Made by a program: the position numbers and the translations under genes
Source: Blastococcus atacamensis
Lineage (GTDB): Bacteria; Actinomycetota; Actinomycetes; Mycobacteriales; Geodermatophilaceae
Reading direction: 5' to 3'
Assembly: GCF_002938425.1 (NCBI RefSeq)
Contig: NZ_POQU01000004.1
Coordinates: forward strand, 1-64,000
Length of the DNA: 64,000 nt
The notes under the pieces: model-generated
Database searches by the model: none
Told to the model about the DNA's origin: nothing
The model's input: only the letters and a program-made list of their open reading frames with translations
Part shown: piece after piece, positions 20,773 through 29,914 of the stretch
Numbering within the stretch: the first letter of the stretch is position 1
Layout: each line of letters begins with the position of its first letter

Positions 20773-20955
20773 TCAGGCCAGTGCGGGGTCGCCGGTCATC
20801 GAGAGCAGCTCGTGGGCGATCGCGGCGTCGCGCTGGGCACGGAGCTCCTCGAGCTCCCGCTCCAGCCGGCGGACCTTGGCACGGAGAACGGCGTTCTCCT
20901 CGACCACCCGGAGCTCCGTGGAGGTGACGACGTGACCGAACAGGGCCTTGGCCAT
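20773..20955 (-). CDS. Short coiled-coil protein (60 aa)
   Basis: A conserved-looking small protein of unknown function: MAKALFGHVV, then a heptad-rich helix (about residues 15-48, rich in Glu, Arg and Leu) that should form a coiled coil, and a short C-terminal tail. It lies between mutM and smc, the position that holds acylphosphatase or OsmC-like genes in mycobacteria. Similar short coiled-coil proteins occur in many actinobacteria, to my recollection. The 190 bp upstream (to 21145) shows no other gene. Confidence 0.7.
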   Translation of the reverse strand: MAKALFGHVVTSTELRVVEENAVLRAKVRRLERELEELRAQRDAAIAHELLSMTGDPALA

Positions 20956-21145
20956 GGCTGTGACGGCCTTTCCGACAGCGAGAGGGGGTGACCGGCGCCC
21001 CGGCGTGCGGTCGGCGCGGTCTGGTGTTTTCCAGGGTGACAGCCACGGACACGCAGGTCAACGGCGCCGCAGCGGGGCCCCTCGAACCGGGTGGTGTTCC
21101 GTTCGTCACGTTCCCGGAGCCGCTCGTCAGGTTCCCGGGGCCGCG

Positions 21146-22036
21146 TCAGCCGCGGGACGGAGCCTTCCGGGCGCGCGGCCGGGGCTGGCAGGTGGGGCAG
21201 CTGTAGCTGGACCGGTTCATGAACGGCTCCCGGCGGATGGGCGTCCCGCAGCGCGGGCACGGCCGGTCTCCCTGCCCGTAGACGGCGAGGAACCGGGAGA
21301 AGTAGCCGCTCTGCCCGTTGACGTCGACGTAGAGGGAGTCGAACGAGGTCCCGCCCTGGGCCAGCGCCTCCCCCAGGACGTCACGCACGCCGTCCAGCAG
21401 GTCGGCGACCTGGGCGTTGGTGAGCCTGTCCGTCGGCCGGGTGCCGTGCAGCTTGGCGCGCCAGAGCGACTCGTCGGCATAGATGTTGCCGACGCCGCCG
21501 ATCAGCGTCTGGTCCAGCAGGGCCCGCTTCACCTCGGTGCGGCGACGGCGGAGCGCGGCGGCGAAGGCGGCGGTGTCGAAGGATCCGTCCAGCGGGTCGA
21601 TGGCGATGTGCGCCAGCCGCGGTGGCACGGCGTCGGGATCTGGGGCCTCCTCGACGGTCAGCCCGCCGAAGGTGCGCTGGTCGACGAAGCGGAGCTCACG
21701 ACCGCCGTCGGTGAAGGTGAACCGCGCCCGCAGGTGCGTCTCCTCGGGCGCCGACGGCTTCTCCACCAGCAGCTGGCCGCTCATGCCCAGGTGCGCGACG
21801 AGCGCCCGCCCCGAGGGTGCGCCGTCCTGCTCGGCCAGCGGCAGCCAGAGGTACTTGCCGCGCCGGGAGGCTGCGGTGAACGTGCGGCCGGTGAGTGCCT
21901 GCACGAAGTGGTCGGTGCCCTCGAGGTGCCGGCGCACGGCCCGCGGGTGGCGCACCTCGACGGTCGCCACGGTCCGCCCGGCGACCCACTGCTCCAGGCC
22001 CCGGCGGACCACCTCGACCTCGGGAAGCTCCGGCAC
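21146..22036 (-). CDS. mutM: Formamidopyrimidine-DNA glycosylase (Fpg/MutM)
   Basis: A base-excision repair enzyme that removes 8-oxoguanine and cleaves the abasic site. The N-terminus [15 protein letters not shown] supplies the catalytic Pro2 and Glu3; Lys in [10 protein letters not shown] is the conserved beta-lysine; the H2TH region includes [14 protein letters not shown]; the C-terminal zinc finger has CPRCG and CPTC pairs. The 296-residue length is normal. It sits 16 bp downstream of rnc on the same strand. Confidence 0.97.
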   Translation of the reverse strand: MPELPEVEVVRRGLEQWVAGRTVATVEVRHPRAVRRHLEGTDHFVQALTGRTFTAASRRGKYLWLPLAEQDGAPSGRALVAHLGMSGQLLVEKPSAPEETHLRARFTFTDGGRELRFVDQRTFGGLTVEEAPDPDAVPPRLAHIAIDPLDGSFDTAAFAAALRRRRTEVKRALLDQTLIGGVGNIYADESLWRAKLHGTRPTDRLTNAQVADLLDGVRDVLGEALAQGGTSFDSLYVDVNGQSGYFSRFLAVYGQGDRPCPRCGTPIRREPFMNRSSYSCPTCQPRPRARKAPSRG

Positions 22037-22052
22037 CGGTCAGTCCCGCGAC

Positions 22053-22820
22053 TCAGGCATCGGACAGCGCGCGCCAGGCGGCCTCGGCGGCCTCCTGCTC
22101 GGCGGCCTTCTTGGTGCGTCCGGTGCCCCGGCCGCGGACGACGTCGGCCAGCAGCACCTGAGCGGTGAAGGTCTTCGCGTGATCGGGACCCTCGTCGGCC
22201 ACCCGGTAGACCGGAGCGCCCAGACCGGCGGCGGCTCCGAGTTCCTGGAGGCTGGTCTTCCAGTCCAGGCCGGCGCCACGGGTCGCGGCCTCGACGAGCA
22301 GCGGGTCGAACAGCCGGTGGACGATCAGCGAGGCGGTGTCCAGCCCGCAGCCCAGGTGGATCGCGCCGATCAGCGCCTCGAGCGCGTCGGCGAGGATCGA
22401 GTCCTTCTCCCGCCCGCCGGTGGTCTCCTCGCCGCGACCCAGCAGCAGGTGCGCGCCCAGACCGCCCTCGCCGAGCCGGCGGGCGACCGCGGCGAGCGAG
22501 GTCATGTTGACCACCGAGGCCCGCAGCTTGGCCAGCTGCCCCTCGGGGAGGTCGGGCTGGCTGCGGTAGAGCTCGTCGGTGACGACAAGCCCGAGCACCG
22601 AGTCCCCCAGGAACTCCAGGCGCTCGTTGGTGGGCAGGCCACCGTTCTCGTAGGCGAAGGACCGGTGGGTCAGCGCCAACCACAGCAAGCCGCCGGGCAG
22701 TTCGACGCCGAGGGCGTCGGACAGCCAGGCGGCGGAGCGCTGGGCGTGCTCGGGCCCGCCGGGGGGACGTCCGTCGACGGCACCCTCGGACGGGTGCGGA
22801 GCGGCGGCCGTCGTCCCCAC
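22053..22820 (-). CDS. rnc: Ribonuclease III
   Basis: A dsRNA endonuclease for rRNA and mRNA processing. The RNase III domain carries LALTHRSF and the signature [13 protein letters not shown] (about 65-77), with the second acidic cluster at [13 protein letters not shown]; a double-stranded RNA-binding domain occupies the C-terminal ~70 residues ([10 protein letters not shown] to AAEAAWRAL). The protein is 255 residues. The first ~25 residues are Pro/Gly-rich and poorly constrained, so an internal start cannot be excluded. It follows rpmF in the same operon. Confidence 0.96.
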   Translation of the reverse strand: MGTTAAAPHPSEGAVDGRPPGGPEHAQRSAAWLSDALGVELPGGLLWLALTHRSFAYENGGLPTNERLEFLGDSVLGLVVTDELYRSQPDLPEGQLAKLRASVVNMTSLAAVARRLGEGGLGAHLLLGRGEETTGGREKDSILADALEALIGAIHLGCGLDTASLIVHRLFDPLLVEAATRGAGLDWKTSLQELGAAAGLGAPVYRVADEGPDHAKTFTAQVLLADVVRGRGTGRTKKAAEQEAAEAAWRALSDA

Positions 22821-22839
22821 GGCGGTTACCTCGGGCAGA

Positions 22840-23019
22840 TCAGACGGAGAGGACCTGGCGGCCGGCGTACTGGCCGCAGGTCGGGCACGCGATGTGCGGG
22901 GGCTTGAGCTCGCCGCAGGCGCGGTTCGGGCACGGGGTCAGGGTCGGCGCGGTGGCCTTCCACTGCGACCGGCGCATGCGGGTGTTGGCCCGCGACATCT
23001 TCCGCTTCGGAACAGCCAC
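22840..23019 (-). CDS. rpmF: 50S ribosomal protein L32
   Basis: A 59-residue ribosomal protein beginning [20 protein letters not shown] after the initiator, with a zinc-binding set CPN..CGE and CPTCGQY (four Cys, zinc-containing form). The GTG begins one base after the stop of the upstream YceD-like gene, so the two are translationally coupled. The yceD-rpmF pair is conserved across bacteria. Confidence 0.97.
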   Translation of the reverse strand: MAVPKRKMSRANTRMRRSQWKATAPTLTPCPNRACGELKPPHIACPTCGQYAGRQVLSV

Positions 23020-23020
23020 G

Positions 23021-23671
23021 TCAGTTCTCCTCTGGGGTGGTGGATTCGCCGGGGGTGCCCGACGAGGAGGCAGGGGTGCCGAACTTCGCGGCGAGACCGG
23101 CCCAGCGGGGGTCGACGATCTCGTGCGAGTGGTCGGCGGGCAGGTCGTTGAGGCGCTCACCGCAGTCGACGCACAGGCCTTCGCAGTCCTCGGTGCAGAC
23201 CGGGGCGAGCGGCAGGTTCAGGACGACGGTGTCGCGGGCCAGCGGCTCGAGGTCGAGGAAGTCGCCCTCGATCCGGCGCACCTCGTCCTCCTCGCTCGTG
23301 GCCTCCGTGGTGCTGCCCGCGTAGGCGTACAGCTCCTGCACGGCGAGCCGGAGGGTGTCCTCGATCGGATCCAGGCAGCGCGCGCAGGACCCGACCACCG
23401 GTACGTCCATCTCCCCGGTGACCAGGACGCCCTCCATGACCGACTCCAGCCGCAGCTGCAGGTGCACGTCGGCCTTCTCCGGCACGCCGATGAGCTCGAC
23501 CCGCCAGTCGCCGGGGGCCGGGACGGTGCGGTCGAGCTCCTGCATGGCTCCCGCACGCCGGCCGAGCTCCCGGAGGTCGAGCTTCCAGGGGTTGGCAGCG
23601 GGACGCCGGTCCTGGGAGGCCGTTGGCCTGGAGGACGGAGCGCCGGTGCGGTGCGGCTGAACGGCAGACAT
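23021..23671 (-). CDS. YceD family (DUF177) protein
   Basis: A conserved protein linked to ribosomal protein L32 in most bacteria; in E. coli and chloroplasts relatives take part in 23S rRNA accumulation. The family motif appears as [13 protein letters not shown] (about residue 95) followed by the acidic loop [18 protein letters not shown] and a cysteine cluster [16 protein letters not shown]. The 216-residue length includes a ~30-residue basic/Pro-rich N-terminal extension. A TAGTCT -10-like hexamer lies 76-81 bp upstream of the ATG (23747-23752). Confidence 0.88.
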   Translation of the reverse strand: MSAVQPHRTGAPSSRPTASQDRRPAANPWKLDLRELGRRAGAMQELDRTVPAPGDWRVELIGVPEKADVHLQLRLESVMEGVLVTGEMDVPVVGSCARCLDPIEDTLRLAVQELYAYAGSTTEATSEEDEVRRIEGDFLDLEPLARDTVVLNLPLAPVCTEDCEGLCVDCGERLNDLPADHSHEIVDPRWAGLAAKFGTPASSSGTPGESTTPEEN

Positions 23672-23856
23672 GTCAGTACTCGCGGTCGTGAGCGGGAAGG
23701 AGGAGGCCGGCCCGGGAGGAACCCGTGGCAGTCGGACCAGGGATCAAGACTACCCGATCGTCGTCGACGGTCGCCGTGGCGAGGGGTGGCCTCCACCACG
23801 CGGCCTCGTCCGGGGCTCGCCGCGAGCCCGCGAGCGGTGAGAGGGACGAGGTCCTC

Positions 23857-24534
23857 CTACTCGCGGAGGGTGCTGCGCGCCTTCTCGACCGAGCGGAGCA
23901 TCCGCTCCAGCGTCGTCCCGAACTCGGCCAGCCGGGTGTCGACGTACTCGTCGACCTCCGCCCGCATCCGGGCGGCGTCGGCGTGCGACTGGGCGCCCAG
24001 TTCGTCGGCGCGGTCGACGGCGGTGCGGTAGACCTCGGTCTCGCCGATCAGCCGCTCGTGCTCGGCCTGTGCCTCGGCCAGCATCTGCGCCCGCAGCTGC
24101 CGCCCCTCGGCCAGCAGCACCTCGGCCTCGGCCTCCGCCTCGACGATGATCTGCTCCGCTTCCTCCTGCGTGCGGGTGAGCAGGTCGTCGCGCTGGCGAC
24201 GGGCGGTGCCCAGGATCTCGTCCCGCTGGCGGCGCGCCTGGCCGAGCAGCTGCTCGCTCTCGGTCCGGGTGCGACCGGTGAGCCGTTCCGCCTCGGCCTG
24301 CGCCTGCTGCAGGATCTCGGTCCGCTGCTCGACGATCGCGCCGGCGGCCTGGACATCCTCCGGCAGCGACTCCCGCAGGTCGTCCAGCAGGTCGAGGACC
24401 AGATCGCGGGGCACCATGCAGGACCCCGACATCGGCACGCTGCGAGCGTTCTCGATGACCTGGGTGAGCTCGTCGACGGTCTCGTAGAGGCGGTAGACGA
24501 CCTCGGTGTTCTGCTTGCGCGAGGGACGGGTCAT
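23857..24534 (-). CDS. SepIVA/DivIVA-like coiled-coil cell-division protein
   Basis: A 225-residue protein with an N-terminal DivIVA-like segment (NTEVVYRLYETVDELTQVIE), a loop containing SCMVPRDLVLDLLDDL, and a long Glu/Gln/Arg coiled coil from about residue 60 to the end. In mycobacteria the protein at this place (Rv2927c, next to the DUF177 gene and rnc) is SepIVA, an essential septation factor. The synteny supports the same role here. Its ATG overlaps the coaD stop (ATGA). Confidence 0.8.
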   Translation of the reverse strand: MTRPSRKQNTEVVYRLYETVDELTQVIENARSVPMSGSCMVPRDLVLDLLDDLRESLPEDVQAAGAIVEQRTEILQQAQAEAERLTGRTRTESEQLLGQARRQRDEILGTARRQRDDLLTRTQEEAEQIIVEAEAEAEVLLAEGRQLRAQMLAEAQAEHERLIGETEVYRTAVDRADELGAQSHADAARMRAEVDEYVDTRLAEFGTTLERMLRSVEKARSTLRE

Positions 24535-25016
24535 CGGGACGACCGCCGGGCGTGCTCGGCCAGCCGGTCGTGGACTGCCTTGGGCACCAGCGTCGAGACG
24601 TCGCCGCCGAAGGTGGCGATCTGCTTCACCAGGCTGGAGGACAGGTGGCCCACCTGCGGCGCCGTGGGCACGAACAGCGTCTCGATCGCGGCCAGCTCAC
24701 GGTTCATCTGCGCCATCTGCAGCTCGTACTCGAAGTCGCTCACCGCCCGCAGGCCCTTGACGATCACCGGGATGTCCTGGGCCCGGCAGTAGTCGACCAG
24801 CAGCCCCTGGAAGCTGTCGACGGTGACGTTGGGCAGGTCGGCGACGGCCTCGCGCAGCAGCTCCATGCGCTCCTCGACCGGGAACAGCCCCGCCTTGCCC
24901 GGGTTGACCAGCACGGCCACGACCAGTTCGTCGTAGAGCGCGGCGGCCCGGTTGATGACGTCGACGTGCCCGTTGGTCACCGGGTCGAAGGAACCTGGGC
25001 AGACGGCGCGTCTCAC
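24531..25016 (-). CDS. coaD: Phosphopantetheine adenylyltransferase
   Basis: Catalyses ATP + 4'-phosphopantetheine to dephospho-CoA, the penultimate CoA step. The start at GTG 25016 gives RRAVCPGSFDPVTNGHVDVI at the N-terminus, with the (T/H)xGH nucleotide motif; LRAVSDFEYELQMAQMNREL is the phosphopantetheine site region. Length 161 residues matches the family. The longer upstream frame is a shadow of rsmD. GTG overlaps the rsmD stop (GTGA). Confidence 0.97.
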   Translation of the reverse strand: MRRAVCPGSFDPVTNGHVDVINRAAALYDELVVAVLVNPGKAGLFPVEERMELLREAVADLPNVTVDSFQGLLVDYCRAQDIPVIVKGLRAVSDFEYELQMAQMNRELAAIETLFVPTAPQVGHLSSSLVKQIATFGGDVSTLVPKAVHDRLAEHARRSSR

Positions 25017-25567
25017 GGTCGCCGACCGTACCGGAGCACGGCCTCGCCGTAGCGCCGGTCGCGCAGCCCTTCCAGGGGTGTCGGCCACTCCCACGGCTGT
25101 TCGCGGCTGGACCGCTCCACCACCACCACGCCGCCGGGGGCCAGCCAGCTCCCGGAGACGAGGGCGCGCAGCACGGTCAGCACGTCGTCCACGGGCACGT
25201 CGTAGGGCGGATCGGCAAGGACCACGTCGAACTCCCGGGGCGCCGCCCCCGCGACCACGGTCGGCACCGAGCCGGCGATCACCCGCGCGCCGGGCAGGCC
25301 GACGGCGGCGACGTTCTCCCGCAGCACCGGCAGCACCCGGGGCCCGGACTCCACGAGGACGACGTCGGCCGCGCCGCGGGAGAGCGCCTCCAGCCCGAGG
25401 GCGCCGGAGCCGGCGTAGAGGTCGAGCACCGCGGCGCCCTCGAGGTCGACCAGGGAGGCCAGCGAGTTGAACAGGGCGCCGCGAGCCTTGTCGCCGGTGG
25501 GCCGCACCCCGGTGGGGGGGACCTTGAGCCGCCGCCCCCCGGCCACGCCGGCGATGAGTCTCGTCAC
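25013..25567 (-). CDS. rsmD: 16S rRNA (guanine(966)-N2)-methyltransferase
   Basis: An S-adenosylmethionine-dependent rRNA methyltransferase. TRLIAGVAGGRRLKVPP opens the protein, VLDLYAGSGALGLEALSRGA is the AdoMet-binding motif I, and VLADPPYDVP is the catalytic D/NPPY motif. The 184-residue length is standard. GTG start at 25567 overlaps the stop of a 22-codon ORF that in turn overlaps the recG stop. The rsmD-coaD pair is widely conserved. Confidence 0.95.
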   Translation of the reverse strand: MTRLIAGVAGGRRLKVPPTGVRPTGDKARGALFNSLASLVDLEGAAVLDLYAGSGALGLEALSRGAADVVLVESGPRVLPVLRENVAAVGLPGARVIAGSVPTVVAGAAPREFDVVLADPPYDVPVDDVLTVLRALVSGSWLAPGGVVVVERSSREQPWEWPTPLEGLRDRRYGEAVLRYGRRP

Positions 25568-25632
25568 GCCTGCGGGCCCCTGCAGGGTTCCGCGGCGAGC
25601 CTGCGGGTCGCGGGGGGCAGGGGGTCCTTCAT
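25564..25632 (-). CDS. Micro-ORF (22 aa) bridging recG and rsmD
   Basis: The ATG overlaps the recG stop (ATGA) and the TGA overlaps the rsmD GTG (GTGA). The peptide starts MKDPLPPATRRLAAEP. It has no recognisable family. The double overlap would carry ribosomes from recG to rsmD across a gap of about 60 bp. Confidence 0.25.
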   Translation of the reverse strand: MKDPLPPATRRLAAEPCRGPQA

Positions 25633-27830
25633 GCCTTCTCCAACCACTCGGCGCGCTCGTCGCTCGCCAGCGCGGCCACCTCCTGGGCCAGCCCCGGGTG
25701 GTCGGCCAGCCCGCGGTCACTGGACAGCAGGGCGGTGGCCTCGGTGCGGGCCTCGGCGATGAGGTCCTCGTCCTCGAGCAGGGACAGCATCCTGATCCCC
25801 GAGCGCTTGCCCGACTGTGCGGCGCCGAGGACATCCCCCTCCCGCCGGGTCTCCAGGTCCAGCCGGGCGAGCTCGAAGCCGTCGGAGGTGGCGGCGACCG
25901 AGGCCAGGCGCTCGCCGGTCGGCGAGGCCGAGGGGGCCTCGGTGACCAGCAGGCACAGGCCCGCGTGCTTGCCCCGGGCGACCCGGCCGCGCAGCTGGTG
26001 CAGCTGGCTGACGCCGAAGCGGTCGGCGTCCATCACGACCATGACGGTGGCGTTGGGGACGTCGACGCCGACCTCGACGACCGTGGTGGCCACCAGGACC
26101 TGGGTCTCCCCCGCGGCGAAGGCGCGCATGACGCCGTCCTTCTCCTCGGGGGTCATCCGCCCGTGCAGGACGTCGAGCCGCAGCCCGGCCAGCGGGCCGG
26201 CGCGCAGCGCCTCGGCGACGTCGAGCACCGCCAGCGGCGGCCGGCGGTCGCTGCGGCCCTCCTCCTCCGGCGGGGCGCCGTCGGCGTCCTCGGGGGCGTC
26301 GTCGGCGCCGGGCACGTCGCCGATGCGGGGGCAGACCACGTAGGCCTGCCGGCCGGCGGCGACCTCCTCGCGCAGCCGCTCCCAGGCGCGGTCCAGCCAG
26401 CCCGGCTTCTCCGTGACCGGGACGACGGAGCTGGAGACCCCCCCGCGGCCGCTGGGCAGCTGGCGCAGCGTCGAGATCTCGAGATCGCCGTAGACGGTCA
26501 TGGCCACCGTCCGCGGGATGGGGGTCGCGGTCATGACCAGCACGTGCGGTGGCCGGTTGCCCTTCGCCCGGAGGGCATCGCGCTGCTCCACCCCGAACCG
26601 GTGCTGCTCGTCGACGACGACCAGGCCCAGGTCGGCGAAGTCGACGCCCTCCTGCAGCAGGGCGTGCGTGCCGACGACGATGCCGGCGCGCCCCTCGGCC
26701 ACCTCGGCCCGGGCCTCCCGGCGGGCGGCGGCCTTCAGCGAGCCGGTGAGCAGGGTCACCCGGGTGCCGGCGGGGTCGCCGTCGATCTCCCCGGCCCGGC
26801 CGAGCGGTCCGAGCAGCGCCCGGATGCCGCGGACGTGCTGGGCGGCGAGCACCTCGGTGGGCGCGAGCAGCGCGGCCTGGCCCCCGGCGTCCACCACCTG
26901 GGCCATCGCACGCAGCGCGACGACGGTCTTGCCCGAGCCGACCTCGCCCTGCAGCAGCCGGTGCATCGGCTGGTCGCGGTCCAGCTCGGCGGCCAGCTCC
27001 TCCCCCACCTCCTGCTGCCCCTCGGTGAGCTCGAACGGCAGGGCCGCGTCGACGGCGTCCAGCAGGCCGCCGGCCTTGCGCGGCCGGGCGGTGCCGGGTT
27101 CCAGGGCGGCCGCCCGGCGGCGCGCGGCGAGGGTGAGCTGGAGGGTGAGCGCCTCGTCCCACTTCAGCCGGCGTCCGGCGCGGGCGACGTCCTCGGAGGT
27201 GGTCGGCCGGTGGATGTCGAGCAGCGCGGCCGGCAGCGAGAGCAGCCCGTGCCGGGTGCGGATCTCCTCCGGCAGCGGGTCGGTGACCAGGTCGCCCAGG
27301 TTGCCGGAGCCCCCGAGCAGCAGCTTCACCGACTTCTGGATCACCCAGCTGGAGACGTCCTTGCTCGCCGGGTAGATGGGCACCAGCTCGCGAGCCCAGT
27401 CGTCGTCGTCGGCGTCCTCGCCGCTGAGCAGGTGCATGTCGGGGTGGGTGAACTGCAGCTTGCCCTGGTACGTGCCGACCGTGCCGGCGAACATGCCCCA
27501 GGCACCGGGCGCCAGGCGCGCGTGCTGGCGGGTGAAGAAGACCAGCTTCATGGTGCTGGCGCCGTCGCCGACGGTGACCTCGGTGATCGTGCCCCGGCGC
27601 TGGCGCATGGGCCGACTGCTCACCGTCCTCACCTGGGCCAGGACGGTGACCCGGTCGCCGGCCTGCAGGTCGTCGAGCCGGGCCATCTCGCCACGGCGGG
27701 CGTAGCGGCGCGGGTAGTGCCGGAGCAGGTGGCGGACGGTGTGCAGGCCGAGCGAGTCGGCCATGCCGGTGGCGGTCTTGGGTCCGAGCACCTTCGCCAG
27801 CGGGGTCTCGAGGGTGACCGCCACGGTCAC
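25629..27830 (-). CDS. recG: ATP-dependent DNA helicase RecG
   Basis: A branched-DNA helicase that remodels stalled forks and Holliday junctions. The N-terminal wedge/OB domain (about 60-200) precedes the helicase core: LLQGEVGSGKTVVALRAM (motif I), LVVVDEQHRFG (DEQH box), MTATPIPRTVAM, a Ser/Glu/Asp-rich insert around PGADDAPEDADGAPPEEEG, and VVEVGVDVPNATVMVV with QLHQLRGRVARG (motif VI). GTG at 27830 overlaps the stop of the DAK-family gene; a second GTG two codons later is equally possible. 733 residues. Confidence 0.96.
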   Translation of the reverse strand: MTVAVTLETPLAKVLGPKTATGMADSLGLHTVRHLLRHYPRRYARRGEMARLDDLQAGDRVTVLAQVRTVSSRPMRQRRGTITEVTVGDGASTMKLVFFTRQHARLAPGAWGMFAGTVGTYQGKLQFTHPDMHLLSGEDADDDDWARELVPIYPASKDVSSWVIQKSVKLLLGGSGNLGDLVTDPLPEEIRTRHGLLSLPAALLDIHRPTTSEDVARAGRRLKWDEALTLQLTLAARRRAAALEPGTARPRKAGGLLDAVDAALPFELTEGQQEVGEELAAELDRDQPMHRLLQGEVGSGKTVVALRAMAQVVDAGGQAALLAPTEVLAAQHVRGIRALLGPLGRAGEIDGDPAGTRVTLLTGSLKAAARREARAEVAEGRAGIVVGTHALLQEGVDFADLGLVVVDEQHRFGVEQRDALRAKGNRPPHVLVMTATPIPRTVAMTVYGDLEISTLRQLPSGRGGVSSSVVPVTEKPGWLDRAWERLREEVAAGRQAYVVCPRIGDVPGADDAPEDADGAPPEEEGRSDRRPPLAVLDVAEALRAGPLAGLRLDVLHGRMTPEEKDGVMRAFAAGETQVLVATTVVEVGVDVPNATVMVVMDADRFGVSQLHQLRGRVARGKHAGLCLLVTEAPSASPTGERLASVAATSDGFELARLDLETRREGDVLGAAQSGKRSGIRMLSLLEDEDLIAEARTEATALLSSDRGLADHPGLAQEVAALASDERAEWLEKA

Positions 27831-29440
27831 TCCACCCCGATCTGCAGCGGCAGCGAACTCGGGCCACCGCCGTAGCGGACCACCTCGACCGTGGGGTGCG
27901 TCGACGAGAGGTGCGCGCACACCGTGGCGCCGAGCTCCTCGTCGGGTCCGACGAGCAGGGTGGCCATCTCGCCGCCGGCCGAGAGCAGCCGGTCGAGCAG
28001 GTCGCAGGCGACCGACGCCAGGTCCGGCCCGATCACGACGACGTCGCCCTCGGCCGAGCCCAGCGCGTCGCCCGGCTGGCACCGGCCCGCCGAGGTGAGC
28101 GCCTCCTGGTCGGCGACGGTGACCTCCGCCCAGCGGGTGGCGGCCGCGGCCTCGGCCATGGCGATGACGTCGTCGCCGAAGCGCCGCTCCGGATCGGCGA
28201 CCGCCACCGCGGCGAGCCCCTGCACCGGCGACCGGGTGGGGACGACGCCGACCTCCCGTCCCTCCTCCCGGGCCCGGGTGGCGGCCCGGGAGGCGACCGG
28301 GAGGAGGGCGGGGTCGTTGGGCAGGACCGCCACCTCCTCCGCGCCCGAGGCGGCGATCGCCTCGTGGATGTCGTCCTCGGTGACCCCTCCCTCGTCGCAG
28401 ACGACGACCCGGACGCCCTCGGCGGCGAACAGGGCGGCCACCCCGTCGCTGTGCACGACCGCGACGACGACACGCAGGCCCGGCGCCGGCTCCGGCGGAC
28501 GGACCGGCGCCAGGGGGCTCACCGAGATGCGGTGCGGCCGGCCGGCCTCGACGCCGGCCTCGATGGCGGCGCCGACGTCGGAGACGTGCACGTGCACGTT
28601 CCACTCGCGGCCGGTAGGGGTGTCGACGCCCACCACGACGAGGCTGTCGCCGAGCTCGGCCAGTCGCTGCTGCAGCCGTTCCACCGCGGCCTCGTCGGTG
28701 TCGGCGAGCAGGTACTGGACCTCGCTGCCCGGACCTGGCGGCGGCTGGTGCGGGGCGTGCTCGTGCCGGTGGTGGTGGTTGGGCAGCGCCAGCGCCGGGC
28801 GGACCGGCTCGGTCCCGGTCACCGTGCGGACGAGCGCGTCGAGCACCAGGCACAGCCCCGCGCCACCGGCGTCGACGACGCCGGCCTCGCGCAGGACCGC
28901 GAGCTGCCCCGGAGTGCGCTCCAGGGCGGCACGCGCGCCGTCGGCCGCGGCCGTGACCACGTCGGCCAGGGTGGCGCGGCCCTCGCCGGCCGCGGCGACG
29001 GCGGCCTCACCGCCGGCCCGGGCCACGGTGAGGAAGGTGCCCTCCTCGGGATCGGCGACGGCGGCGTACGCGCCGTCGGCCGCCTTCTGCAGCGCGTCGG
29101 CGAAGGCGGGGCCCTCGGCCGGGGGCTGGGCGGCCAGCTGGTCACCGAGGCCGCGCAGCAGCTGGGCGAGGATCGTGCCCGAGTTCCCCCGCGCGGCCAG
29201 GACGGCCCCGCGGGCCACCACGGTCCAGACCGGCTCCGCCGGAGCCGCCGCGTCCAGGGCCGCCAGGGCGCCCTCGGCGGTGTGCAGGAGGTTGGTGCCG
29301 GTGTCGCCGTCGGGCACCGGGAAGACGTTCAGCTCGTCGAGCCGGCTCCTGGAGCCGGACAGCGCCTCGACCGCGGCCCGGCACCACTGACCGACCGCCG
29401 CGTCGTCCAGCGCCTGCAGCACGGGGGGAAGGCTACCCAC
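27827..29440 (-). CDS. DAK2/FakA-like fatty-acid kinase family protein
   Basis: Resembles FakA, the ATP-binding subunit that phosphorylates fatty acids held by a DegV/FakB protein. The N-terminal DhaL domain has LNVFPVPDGDTGTNLLHT (Mg-ADP aspartates) and AARGNSGTILAQLLRGL; a middle domain spans about 230-330; the C-terminal domain continues to residue 537. No fakB partner lies in the window. The gene is fixed upstream of recG in many Gram-positives. A His-rich loop (HHHRHEHAPHQ) in the middle is unusual. GTG start; divergent from rpmB. Confidence 0.85.
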   Translation of the reverse strand: MGSLPPVLQALDDAAVGQWCRAAVEALSGSRSRLDELNVFPVPDGDTGTNLLHTAEGALAALDAAAPAEPVWTVVARGAVLAARGNSGTILAQLLRGLGDQLAAQPPAEGPAFADALQKAADGAYAAVADPEEGTFLTVARAGGEAAVAAAGEGRATLADVVTAAADGARAALERTPGQLAVLREAGVVDAGGAGLCLVLDALVRTVTGTEPVRPALALPNHHHRHEHAPHQPPPGPGSEVQYLLADTDEAAVERLQQRLAELGDSLVVVGVDTPTGREWNVHVHVSDVGAAIEAGVEAGRPHRISVSPLAPVRPPEPAPGLRVVVAVVHSDGVAALFAAEGVRVVVCDEGGVTEDDIHEAIAASGAEEVAVLPNDPALLPVASRAATRAREEGREVGVVPTRSPVQGLAAVAVADPERRFGDDVIAMAEAAAATRWAEVTVADQEALTSAGRCQPGDALGSAEGDVVVIGPDLASVACDLLDRLLSAGGEMATLLVGPDEELGATVCAHLSSTHPTVEVVRYGGGPSSLPLQIGVE

Positions 29441-29507
29441 CCGGGCCGACAGGACCTGGCATCATCAGGGGTGGAGCCGCCTGATCGAGGCGCGACCGGA
29501 GGGCGCT

Positions 29508-29537
29508 GCGACATCGTCGCGCCCGAGCGGTTAGACT
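29508..29537 (+). promoter_or_regulatory. Candidate rpmB promoter
   Basis: TAGACT (29532-29537) fits the -10 pattern; GCGACA (29508-29513) lies 18 bp upstream as a possible -35. It is 71 bp before the rpmB GTG, inside the 168-bp spacer shared with the divergent DAK-family gene. Pattern match only. Confidence 0.3.
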
Positions 29538-29608
29538 GCTGGACGGTCTTGATGCGGGTGCTGCCTTGCCCCGCCGTCTGTGAACGATTCTTCTGGGAGT
29601 GATCAACC

Positions 29609-29800
29609 GTGGCTGCCAACTGCGATGTGTGTGGCAAGGGCCCCGGTTTCGGTATGTCGGTGTCGCACTCGCACCGCCGCACGCCGCGCCGTTGGAACCC
29701 GAACATCCAGTCCGTGCGGGCGCTGATCGCCCCCGGGAACCGTCGTCGGATCAACGCGTGCACCTCGTGCATCCGCGCCGGCAAGGTCGTCCGCGCATAA
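29609..29800 (+). CDS. rpmB: 50S ribosomal protein L28
   Basis: A 63-residue protein starting AANCDVCGKGPGFGMSVSHS after the initiator, with a second pair CTSC near the C-terminus. The two CxxC motifs mark the zinc-containing (C+) form of L28; actinobacteria often also carry a Cys-less paralogue. GTG start with GGGAG nine bases upstream. Single-gene unit ending at a strong bidirectional hairpin. Confidence 0.97.
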   Translation: MAANCDVCGKGPGFGMSVSHSHRRTPRRWNPNIQSVRALIAPGNRRRINACTSCIRAGKVVRA

Positions 29801-29872
29801 GAAGGACCGCCCTTCCCCCACGTCTCGCACGTTCGGCGCGGGATCCTGGAGGGCGGCCGTCCCATCACGTCA

Positions 29873-29911
29873 CGTTGAGCCCCGGAGGTCACCGACCTCC
29901 GGGGCTCAACG
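29873..29911. terminator. Bidirectional terminator between rpmB and the kinase-like gene
   Basis: A perfect 18-bp inverted repeat (29873-29890 with 29894-29911) around a 3-nt loop. It lies between two converging genes, 72 bp after the rpmB stop and 3 bp before the facing gene's stop, so it can end transcription from both sides. Confidence 0.8.
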
Positions 29912-29914
29912 CGT

